A DNA stretch of 64,000 nt, taken from Maniola hyperantus. Taxonomy: Eukaryota; Arthropoda; Insecta; Lepidoptera; Nymphalidae. Below, one piece after another: positions 10,367-21,590 of this stretch. The stretch is from positions 6,696,001 through 6,760,000 of the forward strand of contig NC_048554.1 of NCBI RefSeq assembly GCF_902806685.2. Reading direction: 5' to 3'. Below the pieces are notes generated by a model. It made no database searches and was not told where the DNA came from. It worked only from the letters and a program-made list of their open reading frames with translations. The position numbers were made by a program, and so were the translations under genes. Numbering within the stretch: the first letter of the stretch is position 1; the number at the start of each line of letters is the position of its first letter.

Positions 10367-11145
10367 TATAATTTTTTTAAACGTTTTATGGCCATAATAG
10401 GTATTTATTTTTCCTTAATTCACTAAAAATGAAAATAAACTTACAGAAAATTTAGAGGAAATTTTTTGAAGTTTGGTTTTCCACTTGTAACATTGTTAGC
10501 TACGTAATTGTTAGTTGGAGGCTTTAATTAATGTCTTACGTGACTGTTAAAAGTGAATTGTTTACCTTTTAAGCCAGCTAAGGAAAAAAAAATTGTTTGA
10601 TCTATCTAGGTCATATACCTAAGTCCCGCAAATTGCTGATGCGCGTGGCCGCCATTTTAGTGACGTCAGCACTAGAGTGAAGTTTCGATTTTTACTTAAA
10701 TATACGTCAAATGACGTCAAAATGACGTCATTTCGTGTTAATGCGACATGGTTCCAGCGCAATAGAAATTTGCGGTACTTATGGTAGGTACCCTTAAGTG
10801 TACCATAACCTATGCGCATTGTGCGTGTCTTAAATACACGCACCGATAATCCGAAGCCTGCCTTTCATTACGCGCTGAGGATGGCAACCGAGGGGGTTTT
10901 AGTAGACAAAAATCCTACTTAACGAACAAACTTAACAATTTGCAGATATTAAAATATTAACTCTCATTTTAAAGGCCTCAGAAAAACAGACGCGTTTTAG
11001 TAAGACCTTCTGTTATGTCTAATATTACGGAGATGGATGAAGACGATTCATCGTAAGTTAAAATATCTTACCTAGGTATACCTACCACCTACGTTTTTAA
11101 GTAAATAACAGAAAAAGAAAATTATATTCACAAGATAACTTAATA

Positions 11146-11290
11146 ATTCATCATCATCGTCATCAACAACCGATAGACGTCAACTGTTGGACATAGGTCT
11201 CTTGTATGGCCTTCCTCACGACACGATCCGCGCCGACCGAATCCAGCCGCAAAAGCGGCTCCCTTCGACTCGCCGAATACGGATGAGTGC
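11146..11290 (-). mobile_element. RTE-like LINE 3' remnant
   Basis: The minus strand encodes a degenerate end like SGWIRSAR.RVVRKAI.ETYVQQLTSIG, followed by GATGACGATGATG. That is the usual C-terminus and tail of RTE-type LINEs in Lepidoptera. It corresponds to the last part of the copies at 30465-30836 and 32446-32838. Confidence 0.6.
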
Positions 11291-11896
11291 ACAAACGCCC
11301 TAACAAAGTTTTTGAGAATAAGAGTGGGTTCATTCCTAACCTGTGTTTTGAATTTTTTTTTAAATTTTGTTTTGCAGCTTATTTTTTTTTAAATTGATGG
11401 TATGGTTTATTAGACCAAATTCCTGTATGTCTGATGGTTTAATTATATATCCTACACTTTTCCCTCACCGAGCGCTCCCAAAATAAACCGTCTATATCTA
11501 TACAGTAGAATTACCTAACTAGGTAGGTACTTAATACTAAATTTTATGTTGTTGCAGAAGCAGAATAAATATTTCGCAACGGCAAAAAAAAGTTAAAAAT
11601 ATAAGACTTTCGACAAATTAAAGTTTTTCTAAATAGATTTGTATTAAATTACTTAGCTAATAATATAGTTACTTAGTTATCTTTACTTAGGGTCCGTCCG
11701 ACTGCACAGTGCACATACCGACATACCTACGATTTAGCTCAAGTCGATCGCTAGATTAGTAAAGTATTGATATTGACGCACATTACAATATTTCAATATT
11801 ATCTCCTATGTGCTCGAGCGTTATTTTAATACTTTTATTTTTTTGCGATACCTACTAATGTTTCTTAGGTAAGTTTTATTTTGTTCATAATAATAA

Positions 11897-12092
11897 CTAG
11901 CTGATGCCCGCGACTTCGTCCGCGTGGACTACCCCTTAGGGGTTGAATAATTTTAAAAAATCCTTTCTTATCGGATGCCTACGTCACAATAGCTATCTGC
12001 ATGTCAAATTTCAGCCCGATCCGTCCAGTAGTTTGAGCTGTGCGTTGATAGATCAGTCAGTCAGTCACCTTTTCCTTTTATACATTTAGATA
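11897..12092 (+). repeat. Tail-type repeat A
   Basis: Starts CTAGCTGATGCCCGCGACTTCG, ends TCAGTCACCTTTTCC...TTTAGATA; same family as 283-504. It ends about 340 bases before the ATE1 promoter cluster. Confidence 0.7.
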
Positions 12093-12429
12093 ATAATTGT
12101 TAAAGAAAAATAGAAATAATGCTAAGTCGAAAGTATTTAGTTTGCAAATCTGTGGTCCTCAAACTGTGGTCATAATTTGAAAAAGTGGCTAGGTACTATT
12201 TTCTTTTTATTCGACCTTTTCGATTTCGAATATAAGCACTTTTCCGGGATGCTGAATTTGCTAAGGGCATTTATTTTCAAATCAAATCCATCCAAAAATA
12301 CACATGGGTGTCGTTTTCAGTGTTTGATGCTGAATTTAAAAAAGTACTCTAAACACCTAGAATCCGGGATCAAAGGCAAGAAAAAGTTAGGAATCTATGG
12401 TTCATAGAGTAAAAAATGTGAAATCTGTG

Positions 12430-12545
12430 AAATGTCACATTACAATCACTGTCAACTGTCAAGTGTCAACGTCAATGTCATTGATTTTGCTATTTACTTT
12501 TCGTGCTTTTCCTATTTTCTTTGTCACGGTCAAAAAATTAAAAAT
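12430..12545 (+). promoter_or_regulatory. Putative ATE1 promoter region with TGTCA cluster
   Basis: The 160 bases before the ATE1 start contain six TGTCA words plus ACGTCA and GGTCA variants within about 105 bases, the densest part being 12433-12482. The words have near-regular 7-base spacing in the middle (CTGTCAACTGTCAAGTGTCA). No TATA box is evident. The position directly ahead of a housekeeping-type gene suggests a promoter element, but no transcription start can be fixed from sequence. Confidence 0.4.
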
Positions 12546-12586
12546 AACTATCAAAGTTTAATTCCTTAAAATTCCTGATATTTACT

Positions 12587-15500
12587 ATGATGAAACGTAG
12601 TTTAGTCGAATATTTCTCTGAGCGCGATGGATATAAATGTGGTTACTGTAAGAAACCTAATTCGAACTATAGCCATGGTAATTAGACATTCTGTTCTGTT
12701 GTGTGTTCATATTTCGTTCTATTTTTTAAGTGGTTTGATAATATTATGAAACTTGTATAGGAATGTGGGCTCATATGATGACTGTTCAAGACTATCAAGA
12801 TTTAATCGACAGAGGATGGAGGCGATCCGGGCAGTACTGCTATAAACCAGTTCTAGATGTCGTGTGCTGTCCTATGTATACTATAAGGTTTGTACCCTTA
12901 TTCGATTTTATTAGGTTCGTCAGAAAAAGAAAACGTTTCAGCATGTTTAATTCTTCACTTTTGATACACAGATGCAGAGCCTTAGAGTTCAAAATATCTA
13001 AATCGCAGAAGAAGGTCATGAAACGGTTCAATAAGTTTCTAATGGGGCAGGATGACATTTCCGAAGACAGTCGAATGTCGAGCAGCAATGAGGATATGAC
13101 AAACACTGCAGGCCGAGAACAGTTTGTTGAGAGTAGAAGAGCTCATCGGGATATCAATATTGGTGATGTTGATATTTCCTTTATTGATCAACCTGAGTCC
13201 ATCAATGAAGAAATACCAGGTTAGTTATAAAAAGCTATCATAACTTGTAGTACATAAGCTAAAATAAATGTTGTATAGAAGCAAGCGTTACTTTGCGGAA
13301 GTCCATGATATACAATGAACCAAAAGCTTAATTTGCTGTAATCCGCTGAAACAGGTCGAATCTGTATGGTGCAACATGCAGCATGCATGTTAAAATAAAT
13401 AACGAAACTGCCTATTTTAATGAATGCATTCAATCAATCAATCAATCAGCGTGTTTGGTGCTACTACTGGTAAACTGCTGGACATAGGCCTTCCCAAGAG
13501 CGCGCCACTGCACACAATCCTCTTTGTTCCTCATTTACCCACTTCTTAAGTCTTCTTAAGGTCGTCAGTCCAGCGGGTTGGAGTTCTTCCCACACTGTGC
13601 TTGCCGATACACTGTCTCCACACCAGAACACGTCTGCCACAGTATGAATGCATTATAACAGTAAAACCAGATTTTTATATCAACAAATCGTTAAACCCTT
13701 ATATATCTTGTTCTACACTGTACCTATTACCACAATGCACAATGAAATCGACTGTGATTTTTGTGGCAGCAAATGTAACAAAAATAATGTAATGCATATT
13801 AATTTATACAATTAATAAATAAAATAAGGAATAAATAAATCTATTATTTGTTCAAACTTCAAAGGTTAACAAGTATTTTATATGACCATAATATTCTATT
13901 TACAGAAGCCATGTCTACGCAAAGTAAAACATCATGCAGTTCTAAACCAAAATTAAAAAAAGAGGAAGGTAAATTATATTGTTATATTGTATTACTAGAT
14001 GATGCCTGCGATCTGGGTGGATTAAGGTTTTTAAAAATCCTGTGGGAACTCTTCAATTTTCCGGGATAAAAAGTAGCCTATGTCCTTCCCCGGGATGTAA
14101 GCTATCTATGTACCAAATTTCGTCAAAGTCGGTTGAACAGTTGAGCTGTGAAAAGCTAGCAGATAGACAGACAGACAGACACACTTTCACATTTATAATA
14201 TTAGTATGGATGGATTAGATGATGCCTGCGATTTGGTCTGTATGGATATCGGTTTTTAAAATCCCTGCAGAAGCCTTTTGATTTTCCAGGATAACAGGTA
14301 GGCAGGTAGAATATGGTTGTTCAGCTACCTTAATTCTAAACAGAGAAATTAATTTAGTCATTTTGGGGTTAAAGAGTTACAAATATCCATACTTTCAATT
14401 TATAATACTATAAAAGATTCTATCTAAATAATAATTTAATCAAATAAATATTATTTTATATATTATATAGATAATAACTAACTGATCAGCACCAGTTTTG
14501 CTTACATGAAATGTCTGAAAACCCTTATTTACTTTTATGAAAGAATACCTATATGCCAACTCTCAAGTTTTTAGACATTGATATCTTAGCCAATTGCTTT
14601 TTTATCAGTACCCATATTATAAATACGAAAGTGTTTGTTTGTTGGTTTATTGGTTTGTTGGTTTGTTTTTTGTTGGTTTGTCCTTCAATCACGTCGCAAC
14701 GAAGCAACCGACTGACGTGATTATTTGCATGGGTATAGTCAAAGACCTGGAGGGTGACATAGGCTAATTTTATCCCAGTAAAATCACTTTCCACAGGAAT
14801 TTTAAAAACCCTAAATCCACGCGGACGAAGTCGTGGGCATCAGCTAGTAAGGAATATTTTAACATTATGCCCATAAAGTTGTAGATTTAGGTTTGGGATT
14901 TAGGAAAAGTTATCATACAGACACTTTCGCATTTATAATATTAGTGTGGAATAAATAAATATTTTTTTATGTACAGTTGCAGGCCCGGATCCCACAAAGG
15001 CCCCTTGTAAAAAAGCTAAGCAGTTAAGGCGAGAGAGGATGTTGGAAAAACTAAAAAAGAAAGGCGTTGATTTGAGCACTGTAGGTATCAGCAACAAAAA
15101 TAATGAAAAGCAAATAGAAGATTTCATAAATGAGCTGCCTAGTGATGTGAAAAAGAAACTTGAGGTATTATCAGAATCTTGTTTAAAATTAATTTTAATG
15201 GGTATCCACAGGCAAAAATGATCTCACAGTGCACCACAAGAGCTCTGGCCAAAAGCTGTCATCTTCATAGTTTCTTAGGAAGTTTTATACAACAAGGTTG
15301 TACATGCGTAGATAGAGTAATAAAGGTAGATGCAGAAACATTTGCTTTTTCATGCGCACTAAAAAGAGAGCACAGATAAAGTTACTAATGTGATAAACAG
15401 AGATGCAGCTAACCTATTTTTTGTCCCTTATCGTGTCACTGGTTTTTTTCAAGAATACATACAAGAAGTTGCAAAACAAACTTTGAGAATTCGTGGCGTA

Positions 15501-18500
15501 ATTGTATTTCTCATGAGTTATTTACTTGTTTTCACATAAAAATCTTTTAATACAAATATTGTTGATCGGTTAATACAAATATTGACTACTAAACAATGGT
15601 AATAATTGTCGTGTTATTCATCGTTGCGTCGTGCTATCGCTATCTCATACGCGGTTACACAGTACTTACATCTACCTATTATTCTATCTACGTGTACATG
15701 ACAATATTTTATTTTAAATCATGGTATTTGACAGCTCAGTATAGTCTGTTCCACAGATCATACTACATCTATGGCCGGTTCGCTTATGCACCACCTGCCG
15801 GAATAAAATGGCACTGTGGATCCCCATTTTTAAAGAGTAGAAGATGCCATTTGCTCATGCTCATTTTTAAAGAGAGGGTTTAGATTTTTTAATATGGGAA
15901 CTCTTTGATTTTCCAGGATAAAAAGTATCCTATATACATCTCAAAGATGGAAACTATGTCTGTACCAGTAGATGATGCCTGCGACCTTGGCCCCCATTGA
16001 TTCAACTTTTTAAAAATCTCATTGAAGCTTTGATTTTCCTCCAGATAAAAAGTAGTCTTTCCCTGGACGTTAAAATCAGTCAGACTGACAGGAACACTTC
16101 CGCATTTATAATTTTATAGCATGGATGGCAGATTGTTGATTGGTGGTTGAGTGCAGCTTACAAAATACTGTCATTAGTTTTTTTAAGTCATTACAAATCA
16201 TGTATAGTAAAGTCGATAGGAGCTGTGATAGCCTAGTGGCTAGGACGTCCGCCTTGTAATCGGAGGTCGGGCGTTCGATACCGGGCACGCACCTCTAACT
16301 TTTCGGAGTTATGTGCGTTTTAAGTAATTAAATATCACTTACTTTAACGGTGAAGGAAAACATCGTGAGGAAACCTGCATGCCTGAGAGTTCTCCATAAT
16401 GTTCTCGAAGGTGTGTGAAGTCTACCAATCCGCACCTGGCCAGCATGGTAGACTATGGCCAAACCCTTCCTACTCTTACTCACATGATAGTGAAGTAAGT
16501 CAGTTGTAAATTTGTCAATGGGTGTGTCCAGTGTATATTATTTTGATGACAGCTCAAAAAGTCTGGTATAATTTTTATTCTAGATAAAACTAGTCAGAAC
16601 AAAACCGCCCAGTCTGGAGTGGATAGCAACATCCAAAGAGACTCACAATCTCTATGTAAAATATCAGATGGCAGTCCACGGCGATAGACCTGAGAAATGT
16701 TCAGAATCACAATTCACCGAATTTTTAGTGCAAAGTCCTTTATTGGTGAGTACTTTTTGTTTTTATTTATTTTTAAATCACGCAAGACTGAGTGGTGATA
16801 GCCTTGTGGTTACGACGTCAGCCAATTCTGCTAAATCTCACTTGTCTCATTTGCAGATATCACACACACCTTTAAAAAATTTAGATGAACATTTTGGCAT
16901 GCGGATTTCCTCACGGTGTTTTCCTTCACTGTTAAGGAAAACTACACAAATTTCAAACTCCTATTTCCTTCTATTCGGAGGTCGGGGGTTCGATCCCGGG
17001 CACGCACCTCTAACTTTTCGGAGTTATGTGCGTTTTAAGTAATTAAATGTCACTTGCTCTAACGGTGAAGGAAAACATCGTGAGGAAACCTGCACGCCTG
17101 AGAGTTCTCCATAAAGTTCTCCATTAAGTCTACCAATCCGCACTTGGCCAGCGTGGTAGACTATGGCCAAAACCCTTTTCACTCTAAGAGGAGACCCGTG
17201 TTCTGTAGCGAGCCGGTGATGGGTTGATCATGATGATTATGATGATTTCACACCCTTAGAGGTTGAATTTTCAAAAATCCTTTCTTGGCGGATGCCTACG
17301 TCATAATAGCTATCTGCATGCCAAATTGCAGCCGGATCCGTCCAGTAGTATGAGCTGTGCGTTGGTAGATCAGTCGATCAGTCAGTCAGTCACCTTTTCC
17401 TGTTATATATTTAGATATCGTTAGCTCTGAAAAGTTAGAGGTAAGTGCCCAGGATTGAACCCCAGACCGCGGAATAGGAAGCCAAAGTCTTACTGCTAGG
17501 CTATCACCTCTTTAAATAAGTAATCTTGTGTCCTGCTTCAACCCAAATGTTATACAAGGTGCAAAGAGAAAAGTGACAGACTTTTTAATACCCAGTCATA
17601 GAGTATCACAGCATAATTGGGTATTTTCCTACTTGAATTTGATAAATATTATTACGTTATACATATAACTAGGATAAAAATAATGACGTACGCTGAAAAA
17701 ATATTAAACTCCAACAGATTTACAAAGTTACAGGCATTTTAATTTTGGAGTGGGAGGGTCTTTCTTCTATCCCTTTCTCGCAAAACGAAATTTGTATGAA
17801 ACCGCACGAAGCTACTATGGCATTAGTAAGGTGTGACGTCAAAATTCTATATCGCCATCTCTGTCTAATCAGAAATATTTAAATGCTTATAACTTTTTTG
17901 TTATTTGATCGATTTTAGCTCGTAGTTTTAAGTTTACCTAGTTTTAATTTTTTTATTTGTAACATAAATTTCTTTTTTTCTTTTTTTTCGTTTTTTCTTG
18001 TTTTGTGAGCTGAATAAACTTTTATTTATTTATTTTATTTATTTATTTAATTAGTTTTATCAGTTTACGTTACTATTTTTATCCTAGTTTATAATAAAGT
18101 AATGTTACAGGAAGAGCATTCAGCAGAGGGTCCCCCGTGCGGCTATGGGTCATTCCACCAACAATACTGGCTCGACGGGAAGCTAATAGCTGTCGGAGTT
18201 TTAGACATCTTGCCCAAATGTGTGTCTTCTGTATATTTCATGTACGATCCTCAGCACATGAACTTAACTTTGGGAACCTATGGTGCTTTAAGGTAAATTT
18301 ACTTTGTCTCACTAAGTGGGAAAGTTTGTGTGGATTTTGGTTGGGGTAGTAGAAAAAATCGGTCAAGTGCGAGTCGGACTCGCACACGAAGGGTACCGTA
18401 CCCTCGTACACGAAAAAACACATTAATTTTTTTTTAATATTTCATGCCGGCCATTTTGAAATGTTTATTTTGTTGTTATAGCGGCAATAAAAATACACAT

Positions 18501-19309
18501 TCTGTGAAAATTTCAACTTTCTAACTATTACGGTTCACGAGATACAGCCCGCTGACAGACGGACAGACGGACGGAAGGACAGCGTAGGCTTTTAATAGGG
18601 TCCCGTTTGGCACTCTTCGGGTACGGAACCCTGATAACATCACTACCCATATTATAAATGCGAAAGTGTGTTTGTTTGTTGGTTTATTGGTTTGTTGGTT
18701 TGTCCTTCAATCACATCGCAACGGATCGACGGGATTTTTTATGGATATATTTTAAAACCTGGAGAGTGACATAGCCTACTTTTTATCCCGAAAAGGAAAG
18801 AGTCCCATGGGAGTTTTAAAAACCTAAATCCACGCTTACGAAGTATCGGGCATCAGATAGTAACGATAATATTTTTATTCATCTAAATAATTTCTTTCAG
18901 GGAGATAGCGTTCACGAGACACTTGCACACACAATGTCCAGAGTTACGATACTACTACATAGGCTATTACATCCATACGTGTCCTAAAATGCGATACAAA
19001 GGAAACTTCCACCCCTCGGATCTCCTTTGCCCCGAGACTTTCAAGTGGTTCCCCTTGAAAGATTGTGCACAAAAGTTAGATGTCACACCTTATTCGAGAT
19101 TTGACCCCGACATTGACAGTATCGATGAAAACTGTGGCAGTGAGAGCGATATAAATAACATACCCGTGCTATATGGCAACGAGGTTTTACCTTTCAAAGT
19201 TTACAGGCGAAAAAGCGGCAAGAAAAGTAATGATATCGAAGAAATACTTGAGTACGCGCGGCTGGTCGGTGCTGATACAGTCAAACGGATGATCATATTT
19301 AGATCGTAA
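12587..19309 (+). CDS. Ate1: Arginyl-tRNA--protein transferase 1 (ATE1)
   Basis: Eight exons: 12587-12677, 12761-12887, 12972-13219, 13906-13968, 14977-15164, 16584-16745, 18111-18292 and 18901-19309 (TAA). They join in frame to 489 aa, normal for animal ATE1. The enzyme moves arginine from Arg-tRNA to acidic protein N-termini, marking proteins for the Arg/N-degron pathway in cytosol and nucleus. The N-terminal ATE_N part shows CGYC (Cys18, Cys21), GMWAH, DYQDLIDRGWRRSG and CCP (Cys66-67). These are the four conserved cysteines linked to regulation and Fe-S binding in the family. Residues about 90-190 are a variable Ser/Lys-rich linker. The ATE_C catalytic part has SESQFTEFL, GYGSFHQQYWLDGKLIAVG, DILPKCVSSVY, YYIGYYIHTCPKMRYKG and SDLLCPETFKW. 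Two adjacent ATGs (12587, 12590) are both plausible starts. The third exon boundary removes a stop-free 84-nt intron. Introns 4-7 hold SINEs, LINE tails and a MITE. Confidence 0.95.
13425..13640 (-). mobile_element. Probable RTE-like LINE 3' remnant
   Basis: Contains ATCAATCAATCAATCAG, then CTGGACATAGGCCTTCCC and CCAGCGGGTTGGAGTTCTTCCCA. These blocks, read on the minus strand, look like the end of an RTE-type ORF and its tail. It lies in the ATE1 intron 13220-13905. The coding content is too decayed to trace. Confidence 0.45.
13995..14210 (+). repeat. LINE-tail type B repeat
   Basis: From CTAGATGATGCCTGCGATC to CACACTTTCACATTTATAATATTAGTATGGA, with the diagnostic GGATAAAAAGTAGCCTATG and a CAGACAGACAGAC tract. 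The sequence 14211-14310 starts a second, truncated copy. Related copies: 14609-14849 (reverse), 15965-16125, 18643-18863 (reverse), 35338-35697, 37233-37432, 41093-41541 (split), 44480-44680 and 38737-39215 (reverse). Probably the 3' end of an RTE-type LINE. Confidence 0.7.
14609..14849 (-). repeat. LINE-tail type B repeat, reverse
   Basis: Runs from CCCATATTATAAATACGAAAG through a TTGTTGGTTTGTT tract to CCACGCGGACGAAGTCG and GGGCATCAGCTAGT. It lies in ATE1 intron 4, 130 bases before exon 14977. Confidence 0.7.
15307..15692 (+). mobile_element. 386-bp MITE, second copy, with perfect 8-bp target duplication
   Basis: TGTACATG at 15299-15306 is repeated exactly at 15693-15700. The TIRs (CGTAGATAGAGTAATAAAGG on the left, TATTATTCTATCTACG on the right) match the copy at 6000-6377. 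The internal sequence aligns over its full length in reverse orientation. It sits in the ATE1 intron between exons 15164 and 16584. Short open frames inside it are not credible genes. Confidence 0.88.
16218..16490 (+). repeat. SINE family 1, near full length
   Basis: The head GTGATAGCCTAGTGGCTAGGA (box A-like) and GGTCGGGCGTTCGATACCGG (box B-like) form a tRNA-like RNA polymerase III promoter. The body is shared with 6496-6745, 19880-20182, 28344-28565, 31468-31780 and 54245-54545. Fragments are seen at 5580-5760, 16793-17240, 17430-17514, 29850-29920, 33940-34120 and 54148-54230. The copy lies just before ATE1 exon 16584-16745. Confidence 0.8.
16793..17240 (+). repeat. SINE family 1, two fused or rearranged copies
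   Basis: A first head (GTGATAGCCTTGTGGTTACGACG) runs into a truncated body. From about 16974 a second copy restarts at its box B (GGTTCGATCCCGGGCACGCAC) and runs to the GGCCAAAACCCTTTTC end. It lies in ATE1 intron 6. Confidence 0.65.
17247..17416 (+). repeat. Tail-type repeat A, 5'-truncated
   Basis: CACCCTTAGAGGTTGAATTTTC onward matches the family at 283-504 and ends TATATATTTAGATA. It directly follows the SINE pair; 17430-17514 is a reverse SINE family 1 head. Confidence 0.65.
18353..18633 (+). repeat. Repeat family C
   Basis: CGGTCAAGTGCGAGTCGGACTCGCAC at the left, a GACGGACAGACGGACGG tract and GGGTACGGAACCCTGATAAC at the right. It begins 60 bases after the donor of ATE1 exon 18111-18292. 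Confidence 0.7.
18643..18863 (-). repeat. LINE-tail type B repeat, reverse
   Basis: CCCATATTATAAATGCGAAAG to CGGGCATCAGATAGT. It ends 37 bases before ATE1's last exon, so the last ATE1 intron is almost entirely repeat. Confidence 0.65.
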
Positions 19310-19583
19310 ACTAATTTGTTTGAGTATTATATTATAGTCATTAGGTTTTATTATTGCGTTTAAAGCACTAGTCACAGAACAATTCCGTATCGGGATAGTG
19401 TCGTTGATTTAGTACAGGGTGTAAGGAAGTAGGGGGAAGGCCGGGACATGGTTAAGAAAGCTACTAGGTATTTAGTAGGTTTGTTGGAATTTCTCATCAG
19501 TAGGTATAATATTATCAAAGTTATGAACTTTGACAATGTATTTTTTCAATTTTTCAAAACTAATTATGTAACATTGAACCATC

Positions 19584-19718
19584 TATAGTACGCGACAGGT
19601 CGAAATGGCAATCGGGGAGGGTACGCCCCGCACAACCCCGCGCTGACCTGGTGCGGGCGAGCGCGGGTGACGTGCGGGTGTGCCCCCCGATTGCTATCTC
19701 AACCTATCGCGAACTATA
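19584..19718. mobile_element. Foldback element family D (TATAGTACGCGACAGG)
   Basis: Left arm TATAGTACGCGACAGGTCG, then AAATGGCAATCGGGG; the right arm is its inverted copy, ending CGCGAACTATA. The centre is a GC-rich stretch (CGCGCTGACCTGGTGCGGGC and neighbours). Other copies: 33737-33869, 52060-52175 and a decayed half at about 53560-53640. The terminal TA is consistent with a mariner/Tc-type target, but this is inferred. Confidence 0.7.
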
Positions 19719-19879
19719 ATATGTAATCTGTCTCTTGTTTTTAAAGTCTGTATCTATCAACTTGTTAAAAAAAACAAAATTACGATATTTGACATAAAAC
19801 AGTAATATAAACTTGATCTAGACTTGATGATCAAGCAATAGGAACCCCCATCACTTAAAAGGTATTTGTGATTTCTTTA

Positions 19880-20182
19880 TAAGCATCATCATCATCATGA
19901 TCAACGGCTCACTACAGAGCACGGGTCTCCTCTCAGAGTGAGAAGGGTTTTGGCCATAGTCTACCACGCTGGACATATGCGGATTGGTAGACTTCACACA
20001 CCTTTGAGAACATTATGGAGAACTCTCAGGCATGCCGGTTTCCTCACGATGTTTTCCTTCACCGTTAAAGCAAGTGATATTTAATTAATTAAAACGCACA
20101 TAACTCCGAAAAGTTAGAGGTGCGTGCCCGGGATCGAACCCCCTGAAGGCGGGCGTCCTAACCACTAGGCTATCACAGCTTT
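19880..20182 (-). repeat. SINE family 1, near full length
   Basis: Reverse copy: GAGCACGGGTCTCCTCTCAGAG at the tail, CCTCACGATGTTTTCCTTCAC in the body, box B complement CCCGGGATCGAACCCCC, and box A complement ACCACTAGGCTATCACAGC at the right. Confidence 0.8.
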
Positions 20183-21242
20183 TTTTATAAGCATACAATC
20201 TATTCACAAAGTTTTCTTTAGCATAATCCCTTATACCCTGTATCAAGAGAGACATGATGCACACGGCAGAGCCCGTTTTGCGGAATTTCTATGATTCCAT
20301 TTTTTTTAAAAGACTTGATTTCGAATCACGCTACAAGATTTTGCGAGCAAAATCGCAGTTCTTGACGATGCGATGCGTGTCGCTGTTTTGAGTTTACCTA
20401 GGCGTTAACCAAGGTGATCGATTGTGAAAAAGCTGCATCAATTATTTATTGCTACATTAATCTTAAAAGCGCCTTCAAATTTACCGCAAAGTGCCGCGCG
20501 GCTGCAGCGCTGCGGCCGGGCTGCTTTGTAAATCCATATATTCAGCCAATCACAGCGATTGCGATTGTAATAATGACTGATGCAAGTTTTCCGGAATCGA
20601 CCTATTGTTCTAAGTTCTAACAGGTATTTATTTAGAATTATTTTTAATTTTAATGTTTCTGTATAACAGTAACTTAGTATGTATGTACTTAAATGCATTT
20701 CGTTCGCCCCACCTGTATTGTGCATAAAGGTGTACCTACCCTATCAACCTTAGTTCATAGTTGTTACATTGTTAACTGTAATAGTTAATTGAATATAATA
20801 ATAATATTATTATCTATCGTGTTAAACATGTTGCTTTATTTATTTTCCCACATAGCATAATACTAAGTATACATTAACCATTTATTTTGAATTTGCTATC
20901 AAATTCATATCAAAAGAAATGCAATACCGTCACTTATGAAGATATGTGCGCTTGAAGAATCACACTAATCTTGCTGACTTGCATGACAATATTTTTGAAG
21001 CTACTAGAGTACTAGCTAAGTATATTGCCACTACAGATATCTTTTACCTTCAATCTTCTCTATCTAATTCTCTTATCAGTTTAGGTAAAGATAATCGGAT
21101 CAAACGATGACATTCTATAGATGATGTTTGTAACCTTAGTTGAGAAAACGTGAGTGCTTTTAGATAATGGATTATACCATACCTATCTTTTTCCGCGATA
21201 CTGTCAGGCGGGGGTTAATTTGAGATGATTGTGTTATCACAT

Positions 21243-21590
21243 CATGTTTTTTTTTTAATTTATAGGCGCACGCTTGTCCACGATCACACCTGGTGGGAAG
21301 TTGTGGCCTAAGATGGGACGCGTTAGCCTAGCAGGTGCCTATTCACTCTTGTTTTAAAGATACCCGGATTATAATTGGCAGGAAACACTGATCTCGGAAG
21401 AGTATTCCAGACCCTAGCCATGCGTATAAGGAACGACGCAAAGCGTTTCGTACGCGTGTATGGAATGTTGACGACATAGGGGTGGAAACTTGCCCGGCGC
21501 GCTGGCGGTACGATGGTAGAAAGGTGACGGGGGTAGTAAGTAGTAATGTGTAAGTAGCAGTGGTGTGAGCTACACACCATGTTGCTGCTT
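21243..21590 (-). mobile_element. Non-LTR retrotransposon 3' end (LINE, Jockey/CR1-like)
   Basis: The minus strand encodes RTKRFASFLIRMARVWNTLP followed by RSVFPANYN and FKTRVNRHLLG. This is the usual C-terminus of a LINE reverse transcriptase ORF in the Jockey/CR1 group. The ORF end and a tail with CCCACCAGGTGTGATCGTGG follow. A second copy of the same end, plus strand, is at 46045-46273. Confidence 0.75.

Larger units (their letters stand above)
10068..12586. other. Intergenic stretch between SLC17 copy 2 and ATE1
   Basis: No gene is recognised. It holds a reverse copy of the GGCCAAGTGCGAG family (10093-10366), an 18-base relative of the 38424-38690 duplicated block (10865-10905, GCGCTGAGGATGGCAACCG), an RTE-LINE 3' remnant (11146-11290, minus), and tail-type repeat A (11897-12092). 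It ends with the TGTCA cluster ahead of ATE1. Several TGACGTCA-like words occur at 10660-10730. Confidence 0.5.

Noticed and set aside
12763..13224. Continuous 153-codon open frame in ATE1 treated as one exon
   Set aside because: ATE1 family alignment goes from CCPMYTIR directly to CRALEFKISKSQKK; the 28 codons between are flanked by GT...AG and are therefore called an intron, with retention raised as a finding.
16225..16295. tRNA gene
   Set aside because: Box A and box B are present, but the acceptor and anticodon stems do not pair well and the same sequence recurs with a common body, so it is a SINE head.
18540..18580. CRISPR-like or tandem array (GACGGACAGACGGACGG)
   Set aside because: It is a short GACGG/CAGAC microsatellite inside repeat family C, found in every copy; no spacer structure.
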